This document shows positions 48,907 through 60,175 of a stretch of 64,000 bases of DNA, in pieces. How positions within the stretch are numbered: the first letter of the stretch is position 1; each line of letters opens with the position of its first letter. The notes under the pieces were generated by a model. The model ran no database searches. It was not told the DNA's origin and was given only the letters and a program-made list of their open reading frames with translations. Source of the stretch: Echinometra lucunter (taxonomy: Eukaryota > Echinodermata > Echinoidea > Camarodonta > Echinometridae). The DNA lies in contig CM057162.1 in the NCBI GenBank assembly GCA_029962745.1, forward strand, positions 8,618,657 through 8,682,656. The letters run 5' to 3'. The position numbers and the translations under genes are program-made.

Positions 48907-49023
48907 CAAAGCTAACTTGAGATTCAGCCACATTATGTGTCATGTCTGTGGGCCGAGTCTGTTCCATGTCTTCATGGACTTCCTGTAACACATGTTGTGA
49001 AGGAGTATAATCGCCCAATTTAC
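48907..49023 (-). CDS. Receptor exon: polar linker 2
   Basis: A 39-residue linker (KLGDYTPSQHVLQEVHEDM, then TDMTHNVAESQVSF). The acceptor chosen is CCTTCCTTTGAG at 49024: it follows a good pyrimidine tract and keeps the phase-1 frame open. The nearer GTTACAG acceptor would give an immediate stop in the required frame and is rejected. Donor GTATGT. Symmetric, so potentially skippable. Low complexity, rich in Glu, Asp and Thr. Confidence 0.6.
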
Positions 49024-49239
49024 CTCAAAGGAAGGTGAAATCAAACAGGAGAGAAATTCACATATTACTCTCAAATGACATCCATTATTTTGATGCAAAT
49101 ATTGTTTATTTCACCCACAATTATTTTGTTGTAGTATTATGCTTAATTACTTTGATATTAATGATGCTGTACATATTTATCAAAATTGTACAGCGCATAG
49201 AGATTTTTTCAAGTCAGTATGCGTTATATAAACATTCTT

Positions 49240-49310
49240 ATCATAGCTATTATCATTATCATTATTATTATCATTATTATTATTGTTATTATTATTATTA
49301 TTATCATGTA
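49240..49310. repeat. ATT/ATC trinucleotide run
   Basis: Interspersed TATCATTATT repeats within an intron. Confidence 0.85.
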
Positions 49311-50157
49311 GAAATTATAATTCCATATCGAGCGCTGTGATACATGGTTACTCATTGCAAAAGTGATATATAAATGTTAAATATTGTATTTTTTGATAAA
49401 GGTGATACTTCACCTACCCGTCTACTGATTCGGTATTGTCGAGCATAAAGAACAGTTATAATTATGACACTTTTCCTCCAATTTATGCTACACAAAATCC
49501 ATAATTCATTGGGATGAATTGTAACGAGGGTCGGTATTCTAAAAATTGTTTTATCTTTTATCTTATTTTAATTGTCATGACAATAAGAAATTAGGGTATG
49601 CCATTGGCTTAATACACCGAGTACTTCAAACCAATCACAAGTTCGCCTTAAGACTTTGTTATGACAATCAAAAATAGCTAAGATAAGATAAAAGATTTTA
49701 GAAATCCAGAATGCTGGCTTTAACAAAGAAGTAGTTAGATGTATGATGTATAACAGCAAGTTTTTCTATTTTGATGAATCAAGTATTACATGTAAAAGCA
49801 GAATCAATAAAAATATTGAGTTTTCACATCGCCTCCTTATTTCATGATCACGGTGTATGCCCATGTGAATTGAATTGAATTGTACTGAATATGTTTATTG
49901 TCCATAAAGGAATTTTTTTCTTTTACATCGGATAAGTTTGAAATACAATGCACTTAGAAATTTGCAGGGTCATACAGAGAAATTTAGATTAATGTCTAAA
50001 CATGTGGAACCAATGTTAAGAAAAAAATCGAAGCAAGCTCAGCATATTTGCACTTCATTACAGTAATTAAACACACACGCATGTAAAGCTCGTCTGGACG
50101 AGACCTTGTGGTCCCATACAAGGGTGGATTAAAGTGTGATGTTATGAAGGTACTCAC

Positions 50158-50271
50158 TCTTTTCTGGTGTTCTGGCTTTTCGATTTTGCTTTTCATTCGT
50201 GCATGTGATAGAGACTGACGGCGGCGCGTTGGATGACGAAACTTTACTCTGATCTTCACTTATGAAAATAT
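50158..50271 (-). CDS. Receptor exon: polar linker 1
   Basis: A 38-residue linker: Ser/Pro-rich start (SSSNAPPSVSITC) and basic end (EKQNRKARTPEK), with no predicted fold. Acceptor TTCCACAG, donor GTGAGT, phase 1-1, so it can be skipped without a frameshift. It separates death-fold units 3 and 4 together with the next exon. No kinase-site or adaptor motif is assigned with confidence. Confidence 0.65.
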
Positions 50272-50565
50272 CTGTGGAAGAATTTCCCATTTTTATGACA
50301 CACATTATCAACGTTACTTGCTTCCTGTTTAACAATCCAAAAGGTTAAAAGGGCAGGTATGTGCTGTGGGTGATTTCTAAGAGAAAGTAGATCCTAATGA
50401 AAATCGGAGATAAAGTCCTGCAGATATGCATAACCGAGATGATGTTGCATATCAAAGTAAAAATAGCAATACATATTCTAAGATGAATTCTGTGATTAAG
50501 GTGAAATATATAAACAGAGCTTGGATGATTTTGTTCCATAATAAGGCAGGGATTTTCCCCTAAAC

Positions 50566-50745
50566 AGAGGTATCGTGATCAAGAGGATACGTCGGCAGAC
50601 TGTAAATCACAAGGTTGACGGTTAGAGTCCCGAGGTGGCACAAATGTCTTTTGGCAAGAAATTTATTTACAGTTGCCACTCTCACGCAGGTGTAGAAAAT
50701 GGGAACATGGTAGGAATAATTTCCTTGAAAGGTTAGAGTGACTCA
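50566..50745 (+). mobile_element. tRNA-derived SINE
   Basis: Head GTATCGTGATCAAGAGGATA with box B GGTTAGAGTCC, then a body with TTGGCAAGAAATTT, CACGCAGGTGTAGAAAATGG and ACATGGTAGGAAT, a pattern common to animal tRNA-SINE tails. Lies between linker 1 and death-fold exon 3. Confidence 0.7.
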
Positions 50746-50894
50746 ATGAAACCATTCTAAAACCGGGGTAAACCGTGTAAACAGTGGGGCGCCAGGAGTG
50801 TCAGTTCTGACAGAAATGTGCACTATACCATGTATGCAAGAACTCACTATTATTACTAAAATTACATAGGAAAATCCATCAGAAAGGTCTATAC

Positions 50895-51161
50895 CTGCTA
50901 TGTCCTGACGGTTACACTGTTCTGCTGTTGTTCTCAGCTTGCACCTGATTTCGTAGTTACTGCACCTTTGATCCAACACCCACGCTTTGAGCATGATATC
51001 TGTCCGGAACATCACAGTGAGGTCTTCTTCATTCTTGGCATCAATATCTCGCTCGTGAAGATTTAAGGTGTTTCCAAGTCTCTGGCAGTGTATTTTGGTA
51101 ATACTGAGGGCAAACTGCTTCAGGACTTCGTCTTTCAGTTCGCTCTTGTACTCATCTCGAA
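50895..51161 (-). CDS. Receptor exon: death-fold-like domain 3
   Basis: 89 residues. Pattern: a first helix DEVLKQFALSITKIHC, then LGNTLNLHERDIDA (the usual region of helix 2/3), then MLKAWVLDQRCS with the conserved Trp-type position, and a final helix around CKLRTTAEQCNRQDIAG. The AW-V-D motif after a hydrophobic run is one of the better death-domain signatures in this array. Acceptor ATTGTAG, donor GTATAG, phase 1-1. Cys-rich for an intracellular domain (five Cys). No catalytic motif is visible, so a scaffold role is inferred. Confidence 0.75.
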
Positions 51162-51739
51162 CTACAATTTGATGAATATGATTCAATTTAATTTCTATCA
51201 AATTCCTTTCTTTCCATTCTTAGCTATTCATACGCCTCGAAATAGAATACGATTATACTTCGCCTTGAAAGTTTCTGGTTTAAACTATGGAGAAAATGTG
51301 ACCCCGAAATAGTACTAATATAATACAGAAATTCGAAAGTGTGGCGGAGTATATTTGTTTAATATTTTGCATCAAATGTTTGTATCATAGAATCAAATTT
51401 ACAATGGCTGACTTTTTATTCCCTCATGCCAGTTATTGTGGTCTTGTGCTCATATTCTTAATTTCAGATTTATGTTTTATCGAAAATTCCATGGCACTAA
51501 TACAGATAACTTCAAAGCGATCCGAAATCGAGAAACGAAGTAGCAGTGACACCGTGAGAGTTGCCCATCGTGCGCACTCGAGCTCTCGTATGCCCGCTAA
51601 AATTTTAGCGTATAGATTTTGCGCATTGTGACGTGATTTCACAAATAGTGTAGTATTTGGAAAATGTCTTCATAAAAAGTGACATCACTTTCAAAATGGT
51701 ACTGCATGCATGCAATATTCTGGGATAGAAAAAAAAAAT

Positions 51740-52040
51740 AAAAATGCATAAATCCCAGGGATGGGGGAATATATCACCCCCACTTTTTCGGGAGGGGGAG
51801 ATGGCGTGTACAAATATCCCCACACACTTTTTAATTAGTCAGTTTAAAAATCTTCTGTTAATTTGTCAAAAACGACCATCATATTTTGAAGTCCATATTT
51901 GAAAATGCAAATTAAAACCAGAAAAAACGGTTATCTTTGGCTCGCACGCTTCACTCGCTCGCAAAATAAAAATCAAATGTGTGTAAGGGGTGTGGGTGAG
52001 GGTGTGTATTCATACTTATTCCCCCTGTCCCGTTTAATAG
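51740..52040 (-). repeat. G-run-rich dispersed repeat (minus copy)
   Basis: Complement of the 1970-2460 family: GGGATGGGGGAATATATCAC, GGCTCGCACGCTTCACTCGC. Intronic. Confidence 0.6.
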
Positions 52041-52442
52041 GGAGGAAGTTTGTCCCTTTCTGTTGTCGCCACTGTTAGACAGTTAATAAACAGGACTTTT
52101 ATCTGCATGTGCCGTGCATGTAGAGACAATGTGAGAAACTTTAGATGTTAGAATTAACCTGCACTTTTACACGACTAGAAAGCTGATCGCCGCTCACCGC
52201 AAATCGTATTGTATTTCAGGGGGGGAGCAAAAATCTCGCCGCACCACCCCCCCCCCCCCCCTCATGAAGCACGTATCTGCCCCATTTTTCATAGATGATA
52301 GACCGAATGTTTAAAAACTGAGAAACATTGCATCTAATTAGCGTAGCGACCGGGTAAGAAAATTGTTGATATTTTACTAATGATAATAATAATATTAATA
52401 ATAGTAATATTAATAATAACAATGGTAATAATTATAATGATG

Positions 52443-52494
<52 letters not shown>

Positions 52495-53252
52495 TAATTA
52501 ATCAGATTCATAAAGCGTCAAATCAACTCCGTAGGAGTGTTCTAGGGGCAGTGTAAGAGAAAGAAATGAAAGGAGAGAGTAGAAATACAAGAAAAACAAA
52601 AAAGAAAATCAATGAGAAGCATTAAATAAGTAGGTTTTTAGACAGTTTTCTAATCCGGAGAACAGTTTTTTTAGTCCGGGGAACTGCAGTTCCTAATAAC
52701 TAAAGACCGACGTGGGCTAAAGCTCGTTCCCCTGGGTTTTAGCGATTGAATGGAAGCTCTGTTAACTTGATGAAGACGTCCCCCCCCCCAAAAAAAAAAA
52801 AAATCACTCATATATCTAAACAACATACAAATATGTATAATAACTAATATCATGAATATATATAATATGACATGTGGGCAGGTAGAAGGGGGGATGGGGG
52901 ATAAAATTTTAAAGAGAATCATAGAGAGAAGGGTACTCTACATCATGAATGTCTTGTAAAATCTATACCAATTCAAGAAGGAAATTCGGCAATGTAAACT
53001 AAAATTAACCGCCATAACAGGTCATTTTGATCGGTTCAATGATATAACAAGGTAGCGATAAATATGGCATCAGTGAATGAAGGCAAACCATGTACTGACA
53101 GCATTAGGCCTGCTATCAATATTTATAGAGGAGGGCATTCTCTACTTGCCTCTTGCCTCTGTCTGTATCTGTGCTTCACTTTATATTTCTTTTTCTGGAA
53201 ATAAATTTCAAAACAAATTTTACATCACTTTTTATAGCATGAATCAACTTAC
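52041..53252. other. Intron with simple repeats
   Basis: C run at 52243-52262, (ATA)n at 52378-52500, C/A runs at 52780-52803. No exon recognised between death-fold units 2 and 3 in this stretch. Confidence 0.6.
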
Positions 53253-53690
53253 TCTCATAAAATGTTTTGGAGAGCTGAAGATAAACTCCGCCATCGCTGT
53301 TGCCTGTTGCCTTCCCGGCTTTCTCAAGGGCACGACAGAGTTTGATCATCTGGTTTGATGGCAATTGTTTTTTGTGTTCACCTTTGATATCTAGCTTTTC
53401 TGATTTTGTATGAAATGTTACTGTCTCGTCACTGTCTTCATCTTCATCTTGGTACGCTTTCTCGACTGACTGTGCTTGCCAATTCTTCATCAGATTGAGG
53501 TCCTCCCAAATTTTTTTACACCTGGATAAAGCTAAGAATTGGTTGTTTTTTGCAACCTTATCAGTGTTTTTGAATGGAAATTTTAACGATCTTAATATGG
53601 GCTTCACTGTCTCCCTGCAGCCCTTGACGTGCCAGCATATGTGTTCCAAGTCTTGATCGGAAACTTCATCATTTTCGTTTGCAAGGAACG
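53253..53690 (-). CDS. Receptor exon: death-fold-like domain 2 with acidic insertion
   Basis: At 146 residues this is the longest cytoplasmic exon. The first half looks like a death domain (DQDLEHICWHV, TVKPILRSLKF, then LALSRCKKIWEDLNLMKNW). A strongly acidic segment follows (YQDEDEDSDETV), and afterwards LPSNQMIKLCRALEKAGK resembles a helix 5/6 segment, so the fold may carry an insertion of roughly 35 residues. An alternative is one death fold plus an unrelated helical tail. Acceptor TTTCTTTCAG, donor GTAAGT, phase 1-1, frame intact. The exon sits immediately 3' of the transposon-filled intron. Confidence 0.72.
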
Positions 53691-53756
53691 CTGAAAGAAA
53701 TCATTAAAAACACCTGAAAATGATTAATAATCATCTTTCGTGCTTTATGTCAAGTA

Positions 53757-56700
53757 CAGCGCGTCCCACAAAAATGTACCTCTGATTGAGCGCTAAATTA
53801 ATTCTAAAATATGATATGAGTCCCAATTCGATCTTCATATCTTGAAAGCCTATTTAATCCTGTAAATTATGAGAAAATTTCATCGGTCTCACATCAGTGG
53901 TTTGAACAGAGAGTCTGTTATGTAAAAGCAATGCATTTCAGTCCATTCCAAGTTTGCAGTGCTCCAATTTTCTGCACGGTCTTTATGTTTTCAATCAACT
54001 GTAGTGTTTTTGCCTTCTCTGCTCCCTTTCATTTTAAAGTTTTGTTTAACAGAGAACATTTTGTGGACTTTCGGACTTTCATCATCAGTGGTGTCCAAGA
54101 GTGAAGCACATCTACCAACTCTCATAGTGCAAGATCTTGGATAGGAAGGAGGACCATCCAGGTTAAAGTTTGCTGTCTCCTTCCCAGGCAGCCACTCTGG
54201 GAGTATGTTTCTTGTCTGTTATCATTGACTTTCTGTTGTATATCTTCATGTATTTTGTATTGTTTTGAAATGGCCAAATAAGGAATAATGATAATTGTAA
54301 TGATAATGATGATAATAATGATAATAATAATAATAACAACAATAGTAATAATAATAGTAATAATAATAATAACAACAATAGTAATAATAATAATAATAAT
54401 AATAATGATGATAATAATAATAATAATAATATGTAAAGCATGAGCAAGTGTACAGCCTCCTTGTATGCCACTCAGCATGCATTTCAAAGGTACCAAACTC
54501 TTGATACTTCAGGTAGTTCCTCATGGTGGTGGTTGATCGAGGTATCGCCTTTGAAATGCACGTTGAGTGGTAAGCAGGCTGTGCGGTTGTTCCTTCTTTA
54601 AGACAAGCAAAGCCCTTTGACGGGCAGTAAGCTGTTGACCAACCATATTGAAGTCAAAGACAAATTAACTAAAAGGTGACCAAATTTTCCACCAACATAA
54701 ATTAACTATGAAAGAAAGACAAGACATGAAAGGAACAAAAATCTATTCATTTCATTCTTACTTTAATTTCTGAATTTAAATTTCTCATTGAGCTGGACAC
54801 CTGTTCATTTCTTAAATATTTATTTCCTTGCTTAACACTGCTGAAGCTCTTACATGAATCTTAAAACCTTGTTTTAATTTATCCGGTAGCATTTTGTGTA
54901 AATTTCATAAGTTATGAATTCGCAGAGCTCAGAACACCTATTCATATTTCTTTTTCTTTATGGTCTCAACAAATTTTATGATTATTATTTATTGTTATTA
55001 TTATTATTATTATTAGTTTTATTATTATTACTATAATTATCAGTGGCGCAGACAGGTTCTTACACCTTACACACATTTCAATTTTTATCTTTTTATAAAA
55101 AATTATCACTTTTCTGGTTTTCAATCGCATTTTCAAATAGAAATTCTATAATATGATGAGCGAGCCAAGCGAGCGAGCCAAAAATAACCACTCTTCTGGT
55201 TTTCAGTCGCAATTTCAAATAGAAATTCTAAAATAGGATGAGTGAGCCAAAAATAAGCGCTTTTCTGGTTTAAATCGCATTTTCAAATAGAAATTCTAAC
55301 ATATGATGGTTGTTTATGACAGCTTATTAAAAAATTCATTAAAGATTAATTTAAATATCATTTCTTCCTTTAAAAATGGGGAGATATTTGTACACGCCAT
55401 CCCCCCTCTCAAAAAAGTGGGGGATATATCCCCCATTCCCCCTGGGATTTACATCAACGATGCACAGACATAAATAGACGATATACGCACCGTGATAAAC
55501 AAATATAGAATATGGACTGACACACTTTATTGCATATTTGCATCACACTATTTATCTCTTTTTTCATTTTGTTGTTACACCACTTCAGAAAAACTATGAC
55601 AGCGACAAAATCACCCAAAAGTAATATAAATAACTACAGAAATCAGAATAACGATAGAAATCGTCATTTCAGTCACATTAACGATGATGATGATGATGAT
55701 AACTATTATTATTATCATAGGCATAATAATAATGATACATTACCAATTATTATCATTATTATTATTATTATTGTTGTTATTGTTATGATAATAATAATCA
55801 TTATCATTATTGCTGTTCCTATCATTTCTAAACATGTTAACTCAGTTTAATTGTAAGCAAACATCCTTCCCTAATACCTGGGGGGATGATTGTACATGTC
55901 ATCCCCCCCCCCACCTCACAAAGTGGGGGATGAATACCCCTCATCCCCCCCCCCCCCCCCCCCCCGCTGTCTACGCCCCTGATTATTATTAGTAGTAGTA
56001 GTAGTAGTAGTAGTATCATTATTATCATTATTATTATCATTATTATTATCATTATTATTAATATTATTATTATCACAAGTATTATAATTATTATCAGTAT
56101 TATTATTATTATCATTATCATTATTATCATTATCATTATCATTATTATCATTATTATTATTCTTTATTTGGCCATTTCAAAACAATACAAAATACATGAA
56201 GATATACAACAGAAAGTCAATGATAACAGACAAGAAACATACTCCCAGAGGGCTTTTACTAAACACTCGGGTCGCGTCGCGGCGCGGCGCGCTGGAAAAC
56301 ACACGGGTCGCGGCTCGCTGAGCCAATTTTTTTTTATATAGTGTCTTCAAATCGGCCTACACGATGGAAAAAAATTTATTGAAAATTATCGATTTCTTTA
56401 CAACCCTTTTTCAATGTTGTCTTCAAGGCGGGTGCGAGAGGAAATCTACTATATGGAAAAGTTGAAAGTTGCCCTTCATTAACTGATGGAAAAATAAGAA
56501 GACATGAATTAGGATTGACAATACGAAAGAAAGAATACGAGGTAGATAAACTGAACTTTAGAGAAACTGTAAGCCTGCAAGGAAGGGAATAGTGGAAACG
56601 AGGAAGAATGGAACGAGTGCGAAGATGAACTGTGGGAAATTAATGTTAGAGAGGAATACAAAACAATGAAAGAAATGAATAGTACGGAATGATAGGAGTA

Positions 56701-57175
56701 AAAGTGTAAAATTGAAAGACTATTGGCCAGGTTAACAGTGATAAAGTTTTTTTTTTTTTTTGCTAAATCACATGATAGAAAAAGAGAAGGTAAATAAAGG
56801 GATAGAATAAATTGTAGAATTTTGTTGTTTTTGTTGGACACCACTGATGATGAAAGTCTAAACATCTACAAAATGTTCTCTGTTAAACATAACTTTAAAA
56901 TGAAAGGGAGCAGAGAAGGCAAAAACACTACAGTTGATTGAAAACATAAAGACTGTGCAGAAAATTGGAGCACTACAAACTTGGAATGGGCTGAAATGCA
57001 CAGTACATGATAAACTCTCTGTTCAAAACCAATGATGCGAGACCAATGAAATTTTATTCATAAGTTACAGGATTGAATGGGCTTTCACGATATGAAGATC
57101 AAATTCTGACTCATATTATATTTTAGAATTAATCTAGCGCTCAATCAGAGGGACAATTTTTAGGGGGACGCGCTG
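53757..57175. mobile_element. Long-TIR element, 3.4 kb, TA-flanked
   Basis: Ends CAGCGCGTCCC and GGGACGCGCTG, each next to TA (53755-53756, 57176-57177). Arms of about 500 bp pair along 53757-54280 and 56165-57175, apart from an insertion at about 56245-56820 in the right arm. The interior is ATT/AAT simple repeat (54280-54432, 54978-55030, 55680-55810, 55980-56165) and G-run repeat copies (55060-55470, 55860-55985). No transposase, so non-autonomous; TA target and ends suggest Tc1/mariner-type mobilisation. It sits in the intron between death-fold exons 1 and 2. Confidence 0.82.
56245..56820. repeat. Insertion in the right arm of the long-TIR element
   Basis: Absent from the left arm. Begins with a CpG-dense patch (GGGTCGCGTCGCGGCGCGGC) in otherwise AT-rich DNA and continues as A/G-rich sequence. 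Origin not identified. Confidence 0.5.
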
Positions 57176-57673
57176 TACATCAAACCATTCCAGCCCTACA
57201 CTGTGGGGGAAAGGAAAAGGGAGGCAATTTACCCCCCCCCCCCCCCCCAAAAAAAAAAAAAAAAAAAAATGTCCTTACTTTTTTATAGGAAACTTTACAA
57301 ATTACACGAAAGTGTGCACCGGAACCTTCAATTTCAATTCTAAAAACGCAAAAGCGCCCTTGTATCTGCTCGGTCGCTTCTCTCCCTATAGCTGTGTGTT
57401 TCTTCAAACTTTCTTTACTTGCCTTTCCCTCCCACGGAATTTTTGCTTACGTCCCCGCATTAAACTCTCCATCAATTTATATACTTGCATTCATGATAGA
57501 CAGTAGAAATTCCTTTATTCCACAGAAGTTTGTATTCCGTTGAATTTTCATTTTATTTCTCCTTAGGTGGCATTGTAGATACATGTACATTCATGCAAAC
57601 GTCTATTTAATTGGTCTTGTGACCAATATCTTAAAGGAAAGTGATGTTTTGTTTTTTTTTTACAAAGAAATAC

Positions 57674-57907
57674 CTTCCATTATGTGAAGTTCCTTTTCAA
57701 GATTATGTTTCTCCATGGCGCAATACAGTAGATTGGCATAGCCAGAGCTATTCCCCTTCCACTCGCATAACTTTTGATGGAAATCCTCTTTCAGTGTTTC
57801 CTCAGTGGAATCTATGGATTCTCCCATCAGCTCACTTACAATGAGACTCAAAGAACCAATCTCTAACATTTCGACAAGTTTCTTCAACTCATAATCAGAT
57901 ATCTTCC
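57674..57907 (-). CDS. Receptor exon: death-fold-like domain 1
   Basis: A 78-residue exon placed directly after the membrane anchor. The spacing of hydrophobics and a Trp in the fourth-helix position (KLCEWKGN, followed by GYANLLYCAMEKHNL and EKELHIME) matches the death-domain pattern of helix 4 to helix 6; EDFHQKL precedes the Trp. Acceptor TTTATGCAG, donor GTATTT, phase 1-1. Death-fold domains act by homotypic packing to build signalling scaffolds. Which subfamily this is (death, DED or CARD) cannot be decided by eye. The following intron is about 4 kb and holds a 3.4-kb inverted-repeat element. Confidence 0.72.
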
Positions 57908-58395
57908 CTGCATAAAAAGAACCATTATAACGTCATTGTTGTATGCACCAACTTTGAACATAGGACACGCAAACATGGAGATGGCTAAATGTTATTTTTG
58001 TTCAGTCATGGATTTTTTTTTTTTTTTGAGGGGGGAGGGACACCCAACTCGCCGCTCAACTAACAAGACTAAGAAACCCTGGTAGCCAACCTTTAGCAAG
58101 ATAAATACACAAACTAAAGCCCCCCCCCCCATTTTTTTCAATTGTCGCAAACAATTAAAATGCGTTTAATAATAGTGTCATCATTTATTTTACAGCTTTC
58201 AAAGAATATACCTTATCAAATTAGCACTTATGCTACTACTGTTAATGTGGTGGGATATCCCCTTCCCACATCCTCTCCCTCTCCCTCTCCCCCCCTCCCC
58301 GGTCGCTTCGCTCCCTCGTCTTAGCCCCCCCCCCCCCCCCCCCCCCTGTTGAAAATTCCTGGTTACGCCAAAGATATCACACTAACTATATTTAC
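57908..58395. other. Intron with homopolymer runs
   Basis: Holds long C runs (58119, 58325-58346) and CTCCCT repeats. No exon seen. Confidence 0.6.
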
Positions 58396-58515
58396 CTTTG
58401 TCCATAAGCTGATACCGCCTTAAGTTGCGGTATCCGTCCCTCTTCTTTTTCATCCGCATAATGTATAGGCCTACAAGGACCACTAAAATGACAACGATGA
58501 CACTGATGAGTATGA
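58396..58515 (-). CDS. Receptor exon: transmembrane helix and stop-transfer
   Basis: A 40-residue exon after acceptor ACTACCAG. With the hydrophobic end of the preceding exon it makes a helix of about 25 residues (VILISVIVVILVVLVGLYIM is its main part), followed by a strongly basic cytoplasmic anchor with RMKKKR and RNLRRY. This orientation puts the Ig domains outside and the rest inside, as in a type I receptor. It ends MDK with a GTAAAT donor in phase 1. A longer open frame upstream of the acceptor is also hydrophobic, but its polypyrimidine tract is better explained as intron. Confidence 0.83.
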
Positions 58516-59070
58516 CTGGTAGTGGGTGCAGAAAAAGATAGAGTAACGCTAATGATATCATCATGCTTAAAACTGTGTGATAGGTCACGCTACGAACTAA
58601 ACACGCCAAATGAAATACATTTGCATTAATCAGTTGATATCCTAGTCCGGGCATTTAAATGACATTTTATTCAACCCAACAATATCGCTTAAAATACTAA
58701 CAATTTACACCTACCATACTTTAATACACGTTACCATGTAAGTGGAAATCGGTAGTGCTTTCAAGTGATATTTTTGGTTGTATGAATAAACATGTAATGT
58801 TTACAACGAATAATTCCCTTTGGTTTATTATTTGATGGACAATTTTGGCAACTGATATTTTAGGCATTTATTCTAGGCATCTTGAAAAGAATATCATGGT
58901 GGATCTACATCACCTATCCATTACATCTTCTAAAATTTAAAGATAATCCACATAGAAAATTCTGCGCTTTTCTTCTTCTTATTATCTCTTTTTTATCTTC
59001 TCCTTCTCCAGTGTTCTCTGTTTTCTTTTTCCACTTCGTATTTTTCATTTTCTTGTTCTTGTCAACTTAC

Positions 59071-59493
59071 CAGCAATAAAAATTGCCTTAATGCCATCCG
59101 GATCAGGAAGGGACCTCGTGGCGTTTGTAGTCATAAAAGCTTCAGGGGTTGTACCGACCATAGCTGGATTTACAGTGACGCTAGTTTCTTCTTCTATGCT
59201 TGTACTGGCGGACAGTGTGGCGACACAAACATAGGGATCGTCGCTCGGTGTTGCAGTAATAGTCGTTATGACCTCTTCTGTGACGCCATCCATACTGGGT
59301 GATCTCCGGGGTGCTTGGTGAGGAACAGGCGCACCCCCATGGGTCCAGAAGAGTGATACCAAGCCACTGGTAGCATCCATCGTTCTGCATGTTAGGTTGG
59401 TGGAGTCCACTCCTGTTTCTAGTGTCAGGATGCACGGTTCTAACGCACCTGTTGAGCAAGTGTCTATCTTTGGGAATGGTCTTTGGGGTGGAA
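59071..59493 (-). CDS. Receptor exon: second Ig domain plus juxtamembrane stalk
   Basis: About 141 residues. The Ig core shows Cys in NLTCRT, Trp in LFWTHGG 14 residues later and the second Cys in DPYVCVATL. NLT and NAT are N-glycosylation sequons. After the domain comes a Thr/Ser/Pro-rich stalk (PAMVGTTPEAF) and then the hydrophobic start of the membrane helix (IKAIFIA), so the helix is split between this exon and the next. Acceptor TTCTGCAG, donor GTAAGT, phase 1 at both ends; the upstream T plus TT gives an uninterrupted Phe codon at the junction with the previous exon. The next splice keeps the hydrophobic run in frame, which supports the join. Confidence 0.85.
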
Positions 59494-60175
59494 CTGCAGA
59501 ACGTATTACAGAAAAACAAACGAAAAAAAATGTGTTGATATGCAATAAAAGATGTCGTGTAATTTGAATGAAATTCGAAATTGATAGATTTGGTTTCACT
59601 TTTTCCAGAAGAACAGAACTATTCTACCAAATAATGAGTAAATAAAACCTAAGTAAAACTGAAGCGCTTACACAAGGTTCAACCGATTTTCATCATAGAT
59701 TGATGAGTTTTAGTTTTTTGTAATGCAATGTGATATGCATCTCCTTGTCATGTCTGTTTGAGTTCAATTTAAGTGAACATTTTTAAACTGATTCATTTCG
59801 TCTTAACCACATTGTATTGGAAGAAATTTACTTTGAATTTACCCTCAAGAACCTGTTTAATGGTTTTTTTAAGGAATCAAATTGAGCGAGTGAGTTGACC
59901 GATAAATAATTCAGATGTTTCACATGCTCACAATATTTACTGAAAAAGGTTGCTACTTCTACCATCTGTGAATACATGAAGGATTTTTTTTTTTTTTTTT
60001 TTTTTTTTAGGGCGCATTTGGGATTAAACCCCATGTGAACCGGAACTTATTTCGCGAGCAGGGTGCATATTCAAATTCATTTGCAGGTTTAAAAGTTTTG
60101 CTATTTTCATGGATTATGATATTTAAAACAATATAGCTGGAACTAAGAATAAATTGAATTCATGATAATTCTTAC

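Noticed and set aside
48907..49010. Nearer GTTACAG acceptor for linker exon 2
   Set aside because: In the required phase it gives an immediate TGA; the TTTGAG acceptor 35 bases upstream keeps the frame open.
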